A stretch of 64,000 nucleotides of DNA from Candidatus Leptofilum proximum (GCA_016710325.1 JADJXK010000002.1:372001-436000), one strand, 5' to 3'; positions 7,629 through 15,826 are shown, counted from the first letter of the stretch. A program made the numbers and translations. Notes: generated from the letters alone by a model not told the origin.

Positions 7629-9425
7629 CTACGTATGGCCAAACATCGGCGAATGCTTCCGCTCCAACACCTTGCCGTTGCCCAGGAACATGTGTACCCC
7701 GCACGGCAAACACGGATCAAAGCTACGCACCGTACGCATGATGTCGATCCCCTTGAAGTTGTCCGGTCCATTTTCCTCAAAGATGTGCAGCCCCTGCACC
7801 GCGTCTTCGTACGGCCCCGGCGTGCCGTAAGAGTCACGCGGGCTGCCATTCCACGGCGTGGGCGGGTAAGGATGGTAATTGGCAATCTTGCCGTCGCGAA
7901 TCACCAGGTGGTGCGACAACACGCCGCGCACCGCTTCATGAAAGCCGCAGCCAATGGCTTCATCCGGCACCTCAAACTCCTGGAAGGTGCGCACATCACC
8001 CTGGCGAATGTGATCCATTGCCTTCTCGATGAAGAACATGGCCATCGCTGCGGCATAGGCGATGAAATAAACTCGCGCCCGGTCCCGCTCGATGGTGTTG
8101 GACCACTGAGGCACTTTCCACTCGAACGTCATTTCCGGCAGGGTGGCCGTCTTGGGCAGGTCGATGGTGACGCTGCGGCCGGTGGACTTCACGTAGGGGG
8201 TGTCTACCAGGCCCGCCAGGGCGGTGGACCACAGTCGGGCCAGTGCTCCACCGCCCGTATCCAGTGCCAGGTGATCACCGGTACGTTTGTCGTACCAGCG
8301 CGGGCTCATCACCCAGCTGTAGTTACCACCTTCCAGGTCCCGCTTTTGCGGCTTGGGGATGGTGGTCTGGTTCCAGGGATGGCGCCGATCCACCGGGTTG
8401 CCCAGCGGATCGTGGGTGACAAACATTTCTTCGTTGGTCCAGTCCTCGTAGTAGGAACTGCCCAGCAGAATGCGAATGCCCAGGTTGATGTCCACCAGGT
8501 CCGTGGTCACCAGTTCGCCATCGACAACCACGCCGGGGGTGACATACATACCGCGGCCCCACTTGCTCATGTTTTCGTAGCGGTAATCGCACACGTTCGG
8601 GTCCTGGAAGGAGCCCCAGCAGCCGAGCAAGATACGGCGTTCGCCCACTCTTTCATAGCCGGGCAGGGCATCGTAGAAGAAATTGAAGATGTCGTCGTTG
8701 AGCACGACTGCTTTTTTGACAAAGTCGATGGTTTTCAACAAACGTACCAGGTAGTCGGAGAAGACCTGCGGCGTGGCCACGGTGCCGGTGCCGCCGGGAT
8801 AAAGCGTAGAGGGATGCACGTGCCGCCCTTCCATCAGGCAGAACATTTCGCGGGTAACCCGGCTCATGTGCAGCGATTCTTTGTACACCTGGCCTTCAAA
8901 CGGGTTAAAAGCGCGCATGATGTCGGCGATGGTGGCGTAACCGTGGATGTTGGCGTTGGGAGCGGCCGTTTTCTCCGCCTTGGCCAATAAACTGGGGTTT
9001 GTCTCCTTCACCATCTTCTCGCAAAAATCCACAAACACCAGGTTGTCCTGGAAAATCGTGTGGTCAAACATGTATTCGGCCGCTTCCCCCAGGTTAAAAA
9101 TCCACTCGGCCAGCGGTGGATTTTTGATGCCGTAAGCCATGTTCTGGGCGTAAACCGAACAGGTAGTGTGGTTATCACCGCAGATGCCGCAAATGCGGCT
9201 GGTAATAAAGCCCGCGTCGCGCGGGTCCTTGCCCTTCATAAAAACGCTGTAACCGCGGAACATGTTGGAGGTACTGTGGCACTCCACTACCTCCTGGTTT
9301 TTGAAATCAACCGTGGTGTAAATGCCCAAATTGCCAATAATTCGGGTAATCGGATCCCAGGACATCTTCACCAGGTCCCCGGTTTGCCCTCTGGAACTTG
9401 CTTTTTCTTGTGTCTGAACAGCCAT
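7629..9425 (-). CDS. hhyL: [NiFe]-hydrogenase large subunit, group 1h type
   Basis: The 598-aa catalytic subunit holds both NiFe-binding motifs: L1 RICGICGDNHTTCSVYAQ at about 77-94 and L2 DPCLPCGVH near the C terminus. After L2 comes a 20-residue tail that the maturation protease should remove. The L1 form with GDNH and the soluble, Tat-free small subunit match group 1h (formerly group 5), enzymes that oxidise hydrogen at sub-atmospheric levels during persistence. It couples H2 oxidation to respiration. It follows the small-subunit gene across heptamer array H2. All four Cys ligands are present. Confidence 0.96.
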   Translation of the reverse strand: MAVQTQEKASSRGQTGDLVKMSWDPITRIIGNLGIYTTVDFKNQEVVECHSTSNMFRGYSVFMKGKDPRDAGFITSRICGICGDNHTTCSVYAQNMAYGIKNPPLAEWIFNLGEAAEYMFDHTIFQDNLVFVDFCEKMVKETNPSLLAKAEKTAAPNANIHGYATIADIMRAFNPFEGQVYKESLHMSRVTREMFCLMEGRHVHPSTLYPGGTGTVATPQVFSDYLVRLLKTIDFVKKAVVLNDDIFNFFYDALPGYERVGERRILLGCWGSFQDPNVCDYRYENMSKWGRGMYVTPGVVVDGELVTTDLVDINLGIRILLGSSYYEDWTNEEMFVTHDPLGNPVDRRHPWNQTTIPKPQKRDLEGGNYSWVMSPRWYDKRTGDHLALDTGGGALARLWSTALAGLVDTPYVKSTGRSVTIDLPKTATLPEMTFEWKVPQWSNTIERDRARVYFIAYAAAMAMFFIEKAMDHIRQGDVRTFQEFEVPDEAIGCGFHEAVRGVLSHHLVIRDGKIANYHPYPPTPWNGSPRDSYGTPGPYEDAVQGLHIFEENGPDNFKGIDIMRTVRSFDPCLPCGVHMFLGNGKVLERKHSPMFGHT

Positions 9426-9445
9426 CTAACTTTCTCCTCTTCTAG

Positions 9446-9544
9446 TCGGTGAACGGTAATCGGTGAACGGTGAACGGTGAACGGTGGAACGTGAGAAGTA
9501 AAAAAGGTGTGCTACCATTAACCGATTACGGATTACCGTTCACC
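9446..9544. repeat. Heptamer hairpin array H2
   Basis: Left arm 9446-9487 is CGGTGAA/CGGTAAT units; the right arm (about 9518-9544) is the reverse complement. It separates the hydrogenase small- and large-subunit genes. A hairpin this stable between two subunits could tune their relative expression (inference). Confidence 0.85.
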
Positions 9545-9547
9545 GTC

Positions 9548-10585
9548 CTACGGTATATAGCGCGGGTCGTAGCCGGTAGTAAGCTCTGCTTTGTTGTGCC
9601 GCCATTTGGGTTCTTCGTTGACCGTGTTGTTGGTGATGCTGCGCAGCGTGCGAATCAGTCCGCCGTACTGCCGGATAATGCGCGATGAGAGCGCCGCACC
9701 CGAGGGTTCATCCATGAAGGGCATGAACTTGTCGGGAAAACCGGGCATGGTGCAGCCAATGCAGATGCCGCCCACGTTGGGGCAGCCGCCGATGCCGCTC
9801 ATCCAGCCGCGTTTGGGCACGTTACAGTTCACCACCGGCCCCCAGCAGCCAATCTTCACCTGGCACTTCGGCGAATTGTAGTCCAGGGCAAAGTCACCCT
9901 GCTCGTAGTAGCCCGCGCGGTCGCAGCCTTCGTGCACCGTCTTGCCAAAGAGCCAGGTCGGCCGCAGCTTGTCATCCAGCGGAATGACCGGGGCCATGCC
10001 TGCCGCATGGTACAGCAGCCAGAGCAGCGTCTCCATGAAATTGTCCGGCTGCACGGGACAGCCGGGCACATTCACCACGGGCAGCCCAGCCTGCGAGCGG
10101 TAATCCCAGCCCAAATAGTCGGCCAGGCCCATGCAGCCGGTGGGGTTGCCCGCCATGGCGTGAATGCCGCCGTAGGTAGCACAGGTGCCGATGGCAACCA
10201 CGGCCCACGCCTTCGGCGCCAGCCAATCGAGCCACTGCGGGATGGTGATGGGCTCCCCAGTATCGGGGTGGTTGCCCATGGAGGACCAGAAACCCTCCCC
10301 GTTAATATTTTCGTTGGGAATGGAGCCTTCCATCACGAAGACAAATGGAGCGTCCAGCTCCCCACGCGCCGCCTTGAAGAAAGGCTCCATGAATTCATCG
10401 CCGCCCAGCGAGTAGGCCAGCACCTTGTTGTGCAGATGCACTTTAGGCAGGCCAGGGATGAGTCCCAACACCACATCCTCTAAACTCGGCTGGGAAGCGG
10501 CCGTTATCGAAACCGTGTCACCATCGCAGCTCATCCCTTCGGAACACCAGAGGATATAAACTTCGTCTACGCCTTGGTTGGCCAT
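9548..10585 (-). CDS. hhyS: [NiFe]-hydrogenase small subunit, group 1h type
   Basis: This 345-aa iron-sulfur subunit has no Tat signal, starting MANQGVDEVYILWCSEGMSC. The proximal-cluster region reads WCSEGMSCDGD. In the characterised group 1h enzyme of Ralstonia, one Asp replaces a Cys ligand of the proximal cluster; CDG here fits that. Further cluster ligands lie in GTCATYGG, VPGCPVQPDN, HEGCDRAGYYEQG, KIGCWGPVVNC and IGGCPNVGGICIGCTMPGFP. It transfers electrons from the NiFe site to an unknown acceptor. An AAAGGAGTAAGTAAAA RBS precedes the start. Confidence 0.95.
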   Translation of the reverse strand: MANQGVDEVYILWCSEGMSCDGDTVSITAASQPSLEDVVLGLIPGLPKVHLHNKVLAYSLGGDEFMEPFFKAARGELDAPFVFVMEGSIPNENINGEGFWSSMGNHPDTGEPITIPQWLDWLAPKAWAVVAIGTCATYGGIHAMAGNPTGCMGLADYLGWDYRSQAGLPVVNVPGCPVQPDNFMETLLWLLYHAAGMAPVIPLDDKLRPTWLFGKTVHEGCDRAGYYEQGDFALDYNSPKCQVKIGCWGPVVNCNVPKRGWMSGIGGCPNVGGICIGCTMPGFPDKFMPFMDEPSGAALSSRIIRQYGGLIRTLRSITNNTVNEEPKWRHNKAELTTGYDPRYIP

Positions 10586-10608
10586 TTTTACTTACTCCTT
10601 TCTTAGAA

Positions 10609-10678
10609 CCGGTGAACGGTTATCGGTAATCGCTCATCGGTGATCAGTTTTCACGGACCACCGATTACCGATTACCGG
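10609..10678. repeat. Heptamer hairpin array H3
   Basis: CGGTGAACGGTTATCGGTAA on the left faces CCACCGATTACCGATTACCG on the right. It lies between hypE and the small-subunit gene and is one of six related arrays in this operon. Confidence 0.82.
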
Positions 10679-10681
10679 CAT

Positions 10682-11785
10682 TTAACAGATACGCGGCAGC
10701 GGATCACCCACGAGCATGTCCAGCACGCGGGTACCGCCCAGTTCGGTGCGCAAAAAGACCATCGCTTCCGGCTCAGCGCGCACCTCGCCAATCAGGGCGG
10801 CGTCGTGGCCCAGCGGGTGGGCGCGCATGGTTTGCAGCGCTGCGCGCGTAGCTTCCGGGGCCACGACGGCCAACAGCTTGCCTTCGTTGGCAATGGTGAG
10901 TGGATCCAGCCCCAAAATTTCGCAGGCGCCGCGTACGCCGGGGCGCACGGGAATGAGCCGCTCGTCCAATGCGATGGCCACTTCGGAAGCGATGGCGATT
11001 TCGTTGAGGGTGGTGGCCAGTCCACCGCGGGTGGGATCTTTGAGGCAGTGGATGGCGCCGGGTACGGCCGTTACCAAATCCAGCATCAGGGTGTGCAGAG
11101 CGGCCGTATCACTCTGCACATCCGTCTCAATTTCCAGCTCCTCGCGGGCCAGCATCACAGCAATGCCGTGGTCGCCCACCGGGCCGCTGAGCAGAATCTT
11201 GTCGCCCGGCCGGGCCTGGAGCTGGCCCATCGGCCAATCAACACACACCAGCCCTACACCGGCCGTATTGATAAACAACCCATCAGCCTTGCCTCGCTCC
11301 ACCACTTTGGTGTCGCCGGTGATGATGGTAACACCCGCATCCCGCGCCGCCTGGGCCATCGAATCAACTATGCAGCGCAAATCGGCGATGGGGAAACCCT
11401 CCTCCAAAATAAAGCCCGCCGACAAATAAAGTGGTTCCGCCCCGGCCGAAGCCAGGTCGTTAACCGTGCCGTGCACCGCCAGCTGGCCAATATCACCGCC
11501 AGGGAAAAAGAGTGGATTCACCACAAACGTGTCCGTCGTGAAGGCCAGGCGATGGCCGGAGCCATTGATGCTGAAGGTGGCAGAGTCGTCCATGGCGTCC
11601 AGCAGTGGATTGGAAAACGCCGGGCCAAAGATGCCCTCGATGAGGTTGTGGCTGGCTTTGCCGCCGCTGCCGTGACTCAGCGTCACGTACTTATCGCGCA
11701 GGTAGAACTTCTTGCGCCGGTGCTGCCGCACCCGCTCAATCTTGTCCAGGACGGTGGTGATGGGATCTTGCGTTTTTGTAACCAT
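10682..11785 (-). CDS. hypE: Hydrogenase expression/formation protein HypE
   Basis: A 367-aa AIR-synthase-fold protein. HGSGGKASHNLIEGIF is the N-terminal nucleotide-site segment, DDSATF carries a metal ligand, and HGTVNDLASAGAEPLYLSAG and ITGDTKVVERGKAD are characteristic. The chain ends PRIC: the C-terminal Cys is the residue that receives the carbamoyl group and is dehydrated to thiocyanate for cyanide donation to iron. Its HypF partner is not in the window, so hypF must lie elsewhere. The C terminus abuts heptamer array H3. Confidence 0.96.
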   Translation of the reverse strand: MVTKTQDPITTVLDKIERVRQHRRKKFYLRDKYVTLSHGSGGKASHNLIEGIFGPAFSNPLLDAMDDSATFSINGSGHRLAFTTDTFVVNPLFFPGGDIGQLAVHGTVNDLASAGAEPLYLSAGFILEEGFPIADLRCIVDSMAQAARDAGVTIITGDTKVVERGKADGLFINTAGVGLVCVDWPMGQLQARPGDKILLSGPVGDHGIAVMLAREELEIETDVQSDTAALHTLMLDLVTAVPGAIHCLKDPTRGGLATTLNEIAIASEVAIALDERLIPVRPGVRGACEILGLDPLTIANEGKLLAVVAPEATRAALQTMRAHPLGHDAALIGEVRAEPEAMVFLRTELGGTRVLDMLVGDPLPRIC

Positions 11786-11793
11786 TTTTTTAG

Positions 11794-11908
11794 TCGGTAA
11801 TCGGTGGTCGGTGGTCGGTGGTCGGTGGTCGGTGGTCGGTAATCGGTGGTCGGTGACTGAATACCGTTTACGGGTTACCGATTACCGATTACGGTTCACC
11901 GCTCACCG
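11794..11908. repeat. Heptamer hairpin array H4 (CGGTGGT expansion)
   Basis: Tandem CGGTGGT units (about six) flanked by CGGTAAT on the left; TTACCGATTACCGATTACGG and TTCACCG on the right. The final residues of HypD (GEP-stop) are read from the right arm. CGGTGGT expansion distinguishes it from H1-H3. Confidence 0.85.
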
Positions 11909-13055
11909 GCAGTTGAATGTCGCTAAAGTCAATCTCCGCCATATCGCTGCGGTTGGCGGCCATGGAGTAACGGCCGTAATTAAAATATGCCGCACACGCC
12001 CCTTCCGGTGACACCATGCAGGTGCCGATAGGCGTTTCTGGGGTGCAGGCGGTGCCAAAAACGCGGCACTCCCAGGGTTTGATGACACCTTTGAGCACTT
12101 CACCGCACTGGCACGCCTTGGGATCGGCTACACGCAGCCCCGGCACCTCAAACTTGAGCTCAGCATCCCAGGCGGCAAACTCGGAGCGCAGCTTAAGCGC
12201 GCTGTGGGTGATGAAGCCCAGGCCGCGCCACTCGAAAAACGGCCGTAATTCCATCGTGCGGGCCATCACTTCCAGCGCCTTCACGTTGCCATTCGGCCGC
12301 ACCACGCGTGAATACTGGTTTTCCACTTCGGCGCGGCCCTGGCTCATCTGCTGCACAATCTGGTAGGTGGATTGGATGATGTCCAGCGGCTCAAATCCGG
12401 CGATGACCACCGGCTTGCCGTAATCGCGCGCCACAAATTCATACGGCCGCATGCCAATCACCATGCTCACGTGCCCCGGCCCAATAAACCCGACCAGGCG
12501 CAAATCGGGCGAATCAAGGATCGCTTTCATGGCCGGGATAATCGTGACGTGGTTGCAAAAGACGGAAAAGTTGGGCGTGTTTTCGGCCTGGGCGCGCAGG
12601 AGGGTAACGGCCGTAGACGGCGCCGTCGTCTCAAAACCAATCGCAAAAAAGACCACCTCTTTGTCCGGGTTTTGCCGGGCAATCTTCAGCGCATCCAGGG
12701 GTGAGTAGACAAAACGCACGTCGGCCCCGGCGGCTTTGGCATCCAGCAGGCTGCCCTGGCTGCCGGGCACACGCATCATGTCGCCAAAGGTGGTGAAGAT
12801 GACACCCTCGGTTTTGGCAATAGTGATGGCGTCGTCGATACGGCCCATAGGCAGCACACACACCGGGCAGCCCGGCCCGTGCACCAGGTCGATGTTTTCC
12901 GGCAGCAAATCCTCTACGCCGTGTTTGTAGATGGTGTGTGTGTGGCCGCCGCATACTTCCATGACTTGCAACGGTCGTCCCCCACTCAGCCGGGCAATCT
13001 CCTGCGTCAGCCGCCGGGCCACCTCAGCATCACGGTATTCATCGACGTACTTCAT
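11889..13055 (-). CDS. hypD: Hydrogenase formation protein HypD
   Basis: A 388-aa iron-sulfur protein that, with HypC, holds Fe(CN)2CO during assembly. Visible motifs are VMEVCGGHTHTIYKHG (Fe-binding Cys), HGPGCPVCVLPMGR, GFETTAPSTA, and the C-terminal [4Fe-4S] ligands in KACQCGEVLKG, ECRVFGTACTPETP and GTCMVSPEGACAAYFNYGR. ATG 13055 (MKYVDEY) is preferred over ATG 13067 because GGAG lies 6 bases upstream of it and HypD proteins commonly begin MKYVDE-like. The last residues come from array H4. Confidence 0.95.
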   Translation of the reverse strand: MKYVDEYRDAEVARRLTQEIARLSGGRPLQVMEVCGGHTHTIYKHGVEDLLPENIDLVHGPGCPVCVLPMGRIDDAITIAKTEGVIFTTFGDMMRVPGSQGSLLDAKAAGADVRFVYSPLDALKIARQNPDKEVVFFAIGFETTAPSTAVTLLRAQAENTPNFSVFCNHVTIIPAMKAILDSPDLRLVGFIGPGHVSMVIGMRPYEFVARDYGKPVVIAGFEPLDIIQSTYQIVQQMSQGRAEVENQYSRVVRPNGNVKALEVMARTMELRPFFEWRGLGFITHSALKLRSEFAAWDAELKFEVPGLRVADPKACQCGEVLKGVIKPWECRVFGTACTPETPIGTCMVSPEGACAAYFNYGRYSMAANRSDMAEIDFSDIQLPVSGEP

Positions 13056-13122
13056 AGGCTGCTCCATTTTTTGACTAAGACTGGGCCAATCTGAAAAACG
13101 GGAAGTATTTCTAGGTGCTTAC

Positions 13123-13341
13123 TTAACCTGCCCCATCTTCATACTTGAACGAGAGTTTAACTTTGGCCCGGTACGCCAGGACACGGCCGTTTTCCAGGTG
13201 CATGTCCAGGTCCACAATCTCGGCCACTCGCAAATCGCGCAGGCTCTGCCCGGCCCGGTTTACGGCCGCTTCGGCCGCCTTTTCCCACGATTCGGCGCTG
13301 GTGCCTATCAATTCAACAACTTTGTAAACACTTTCTGCCAT
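13123..13341 (-). CDS. Dodecin family flavin-binding protein
   Basis: The 72-aa chain follows the dodecin pattern throughout: YKVVELIGTSAESWEKAAEA, then AVNRAGQSLRDLRVAEIVDL and a C-terminal strand YRAKVKLSFKYE. The Trp (about residue 19) stacks on flavin in dodecins. Dodecins form hollow dodecamers that store or buffer FMN, riboflavin or CoA. An RBS AAAGGAGAAAACAATGG precedes the start. Why dodecin sits in a hydrogenase operon is unknown; flavin buffering for an electron acceptor is one guess. Confidence 0.93.
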   Translation of the reverse strand: MAESVYKVVELIGTSAESWEKAAEAAVNRAGQSLRDLRVAEIVDLDMHLENGRVLAYRAKVKLSFKYEDGAG

Positions 13342-13362
13342 TGTTTTCTCCTTTATTCATTG

Positions 13363-13391
13363 GTAGAGACGTTGCAATGCAGCGTCTCTAC
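13363..13391. repeat. GTAGAGACGTTGCA hairpin, copy 1
   Basis: GTAGAGACGTTGCA faces TGCAGCGTCTCTAC with a two-base overlap. The second copy at 25302-25330 is a perfect palindrome. Similar hairpins occur in cyanobacteria and Chloroflexota (from memory). Here the palindrome supplies the TAG stop of the SIS gene, as the other copy does for glycerate kinase. Confidence 0.8.
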
Positions 13392-14056
13392 GGCGACAAA
13401 ATTACCTGCACAACTTCTAACAGAGCGTGATACACCGTGGCCTGTGCCTCCTGAATGCGCGGAATGTGATCGCTGGGGCAGACCAGGCAAAAGTCAACGG
13501 CCGTCATCTGGGCCATCTGCCCGCCGTCGTAACCGGCCAGCCCGATGGTGAGCATGCCCTGCTTTTTGGCCTGCTCCAGGGCCGCCAGCACGTTTTTGGA
13601 CGTGCCGCTGGTGGAAAAACCCAGGGCTATATCGCCCGGCTGGCCAAAGGCGATAATCTGGCGGGTAAACACATTGGCAAAACCGACATCGTTGGCGACG
13701 GCCGTTACGACCGCCACATCATCGGTCAGCGCCAGCGCGGGCAGCGAGCGCCAGCCCGGTACCTCGGGCGCCAGCAAATCGGCGACGATGTCCTGCACGT
13801 CCGTAGCACTGCCGCCGTTGCCAAAGGCAAACAGCGTGCCTCCGGCGGCAAAAGCCTGGGCCATCGCCTGGCCCGCCGCCACGATGTCTGCCTGGTGCCG
13901 CGCCAGCGTGGCCCGGCGCAGGCCGATAATGTCGCGACACTTCTCCAGCGTTGAATGCCGCACCTGGGCCAGCACCTCGTCCAGACTCACCTGCCCTCCT
14001 TCGAAGAGGAATGGATAAAAAAGCCGGTCGTATTCGGAACCTTGGATCTGAGTCAT
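13388..14056 (-). CDS. SIS-domain phosphosugar-isomerase-like protein 1
   Basis: This 222-aa single SIS domain is of the phosphoheptose isomerase (GmhA) type. GTLFAFGNGGSATDVQDIV is the phosphate-binding loop after the first strand; ALGFSTSGTSKNVLAALEQA is the second binding loop; CLVCPSDHIPRIQEAQATVY supplies the C-terminal helix. GmhA isomerises sedoheptulose 7-phosphate, but no LPS heptose pathway is expected in this kind of cell. SIS genes recur in group 1h hydrogenase loci, where their role is unknown. The stop codon is TAG from the 13363-13391 hairpin. Confidence 0.88.
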   Translation of the reverse strand: MTQIQGSEYDRLFYPFLFEGGQVSLDEVLAQVRHSTLEKCRDIIGLRRATLARHQADIVAAGQAMAQAFAAGGTLFAFGNGGSATDVQDIVADLLAPEVPGWRSLPALALTDDVAVVTAVANDVGFANVFTRQIIAFGQPGDIALGFSTSGTSKNVLAALEQAKKQGMLTIGLAGYDGGQMAQMTAVDFCLVCPSDHIPRIQEAQATVYHALLEVVQVILSP

Positions 14057-14063
14057 CTTGCTC

Positions 14064-14158
14064 CGTAAGCGGTAAACGGTGAACGGTAATCAGTGGCAAA
14101 GACCGTGTGCGTGGCGGTCACGCAGCGACATGTCCGATCACGGATTACCGATAACCGT
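14064..14158. repeat. Heptamer hairpin array H5
   Basis: GTAAACGGTGAACGGTAATC on the left and GATCACGGATTACCGATAAC on the right, separated by about 50 bases of unrelated sequence. The HupF-like gene's last residues (VIGNP-stop) are read from the right arm. Confidence 0.8.
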
Positions 14159-14413
14159 CTCCAGGGCGACGCCGCCATGCACCAGCACCGTCTGCCCCAC
14201 CGCCACGCCATCTACCAGGCTGATGTCGATTTCCGTTTCCAGGCCGTCGAGGTGGGCAACGGCCGTTACTCCATCCTCCAGCAAACGGTCAATTTGGGCA
14301 GGATAGGCATCATCGCTGCATGTCTGGCAGCGGCCGTGAGCATCTGGTTCGCAGTAGGTGGCAGCGTATGCCCAGGCTGCCTGGGCAGGCTGCTGGTGAA
14401 TAATTTCGCTCAA
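14138..14413 (-). CDS. HypC/HupF-like hydrogenase chaperone
   Basis: A 91-aa protein with the C-terminal beta-barrel pattern of HypC (VDGVAVGQTVLVHGGVALE) but not the N-terminal MCxG. It instead carries CEPDAHGRCQTCSDD at about residues 21-35. This Cys-rich variant accompanies a true HypC in group 1h clusters (from memory). The split suggests this protein may act on the iron-ligand complex at a different step. It overlaps the second SIS gene by 4 bp (ATGA). The C-terminal residues VIGNP come from heptamer array H5. Confidence 0.82.
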   Translation of the reverse strand: MSEIIHQQPAQAAWAYAATYCEPDAHGRCQTCSDDAYPAQIDRLLEDGVTAVAHLDGLETEIDISLVDGVAVGQTVLVHGGVALETVIGNP

Positions 14414-15009
14414 TTTAACAATCCTTCGTGTTCAAAAAAGACGTGAACCAGTTCCCACAAAATGTGGTACAGCGTTTCGTGCGTTTCCTGCACCACCAAC
14501 GGGTCGTTGTTCTCAACCACAAAACAAAAGTCGAGGGGCATCTTCAGCAGGTCGCCGCCGTCGTGGGCAGTGAGCCCGAGGGTAAGCAGGCCCATCTCTT
14601 GCGCCTGGTGCAGCGCGGCCAAAATGTCTGGCTCGCGGCCCGTGAGCGAAAAGCCAAGGGCGATGTCTTGCGGCCGGGCCAGGGCAGCCAGGTGGTGGTC
14701 AAGCGGCAGGCCACCCAGCAGGCCGCGCTCGTTGGTGAGCGCCAGGGCGGGCAAGGCCCGTTTGCCCACGATGACCGGGTGCACAAATTCCACGGCCACA
14801 TGCTGGGCGTCGCTGGCGGCAGCACCGTTGCCAAAGGCCAGAAGACGGCCGTTTCCCTGAAACCGCCGCGCCATCGCCCAACACGCCTCCGCAATCCGGT
14901 TGGCCTCGGTGACAAAAAATGTATCGGGAACGGCCGTGCTGCACGCAAAACGGTCTGCCACCAGCTGGTGCAGCGTTTGGGTATGGGAACGGCCGTTGGT
15001 TTGCAGCAT
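14410..15009 (-). CDS. SIS-domain protein 2
   Basis: A 199-aa SIS domain related to the 13388 gene but diverged: GRLLAFGNGAAASDAQHVAVEF is cut from the same loop, with GAAAS in place of GGSAT. The second loop is ALGFSLTGREPDILAALHQA, with SLTGRE where active isomerases usually have STSG. The loss of Ser/Thr in both loops suggests altered or absent phosphosugar binding. It is translationally coupled to the HupF-like gene (ATGA overlap). The HupF-like gene lies between the two SIS genes, so they may form a heteromer (inference). Confidence 0.85.
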   Translation of the reverse strand: MLQTNGRSHTQTLHQLVADRFACSTAVPDTFFVTEANRIAEACWAMARRFQGNGRLLAFGNGAAASDAQHVAVEFVHPVIVGKRALPALALTNERGLLGGLPLDHHLAALARPQDIALGFSLTGREPDILAALHQAQEMGLLTLGLTAHDGGDLLKMPLDFCFVVENNDPLVVQETHETLYHILWELVHVFFEHEGLLN

Positions 15010-15021
15010 CTTTCCCTCTTC

Positions 15022-15147
15022 CGGAATCGGTTATCCGTTGTCGGTTATCCGTTATCGGTAATCCGTTATCGGTAGCAAAACCGTTCACCGTACGCGAAGG
15101 AGTCGCGCAGCCACATTACCGTTCACCGATTACCGTTCACCGTTCAC
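15022..15147. repeat. Heptamer hairpin array H6
   Basis: Left arm CGGTTATCCGTTGTCGGTTA, right arm TTACCGTTCACCGATTACCG. HypC's TGA stop is read from the right end (TCGTGAACGG). Array H6 separates hypC from the next SIS gene. Confidence 0.83.
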
Positions 15148-15416
15148 GAAATATCACTCGTGGCCAACATCTCCAGCTCCTCCTCATACGCTTCCCCCAG
15201 CTGGCGCAGCATCTCCAGTGTCTCCTGTGCCTCAACTTCGTCGATTTTGCTCATGGCAAAACCCACGTGCACCAACACCCAATCGCCCAGGCCAATGCCA
15301 TCCGGCCGTACCAGCGCCACACTCACGTTGCGCCGCACGCCCGACACCTCGACCCTGGCGATATCGTTGGTTTCATCCACCATTTCAATAATTTGACCGG
15401 GAATGCCAAGACACAT
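15144..15416 (-). CDS. hypC: Hydrogenase assembly chaperone HypC
   Basis: This 90-aa protein begins MCLGIPGQIIEMVDETNDIA, with the essential Cys2 that carries iron in the HypC-HypD complex and chaperones the large subunit. ATG 15416 is chosen for that reason; the frame extends 16 codons upstream but the extension is not family-like. ARVEVSGVRRNVSVALV and GDWVLVHVGFAMSKIDE follow the barrel pattern, with a C-terminal acidic helix. It is the first gene of the minus-strand operon, so the main promoter should lie in 15417-15700. Confidence 0.94.
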   Translation of the reverse strand: MCLGIPGQIIEMVDETNDIARVEVSGVRRNVSVALVRPDGIGLGDWVLVHVGFAMSKIDEVEAQETLEMLRQLGEAYEEELEMLATSDIS

Positions 15417-15826
15417 TTGTTTACTCCTCGCTGCGTTCACTGTGGGCGCAAAGGAATGAAGCACTGTGCTGCTGAAGAACCCGCAGGGGAAGCCAGAGAA
15501 GCTGGAGCAAGCAAGTATGAAGACGGGTTCACTTCTACGCTTAATCTAAGACTAACATGGCTGCCCGGACCACGCCTGCTGCGCCTATCACCCCGGTATA
15601 GAAAAAACACACTCCCTGAGGCTCATTCTTATTAGGCCCCAGGTACTAAATATCACCTCGCCGCACCGGCCAATTTTGGGATTTTTGCCCACGGTTCCCG
15701 GGCAAGTGTTATAATGACCCGGTACAACTCGCAGGTATCCCAACGGCAATCTCGCCACGCTGAGCGTTACGGCCGTATTCATCACACCAACCACGGTTTA
15801 AGTAAACGAGAAATCAGGTAAATCTC
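15417..15826. other. Divergent intergenic region, hydrogenase operon and kinase
   Basis: The 410 bp between hypC (minus) and the histidine kinase (plus) holds no gene. A 68-codon minus-strand frame at 15588-15794 has no RBS or family pattern. Both promoters should be here; the clearest signal is at 15685-15715, described separately. No convincing minus-strand promoter could be picked by eye. Confidence 0.6.
15685..15715 (+). promoter_or_regulatory. Sigma-70-like promoter with overlapping inverted repeat
   Basis: TTGCCC at 15685-15690 and TATAAT at 15710-15715 stand 19 bp apart. TTGCCC is also the left half of an inverted repeat TTGCCC-N9-GGGCAA (15685-15705). That would place an operator across the -35 region of the histidine kinase gene about 110 bp upstream of its ATG. 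Spacing is longer than the optimal 17 bp, which fits a regulated promoter. Confidence 0.5.

Noticed and set aside
6939..8990. A 683-codon open frame on the plus strand
   Set aside because: It lies antisense to the hydrogenase large subunit and the genes after it, has His/Arg-rich composition typical of reversed GC-rich codons, no RBS and no family pattern.
4851..15147. CRISPR array
   Set aside because: The CGGTGAA-type repeats are 7-mers without spacers and face each other as hairpins; no cas genes are near.
15588..15794. 68-codon minus-strand frame upstream of hypC
   Set aside because: No RBS, no recognisable protein; it overlaps the probable kinase promoter.
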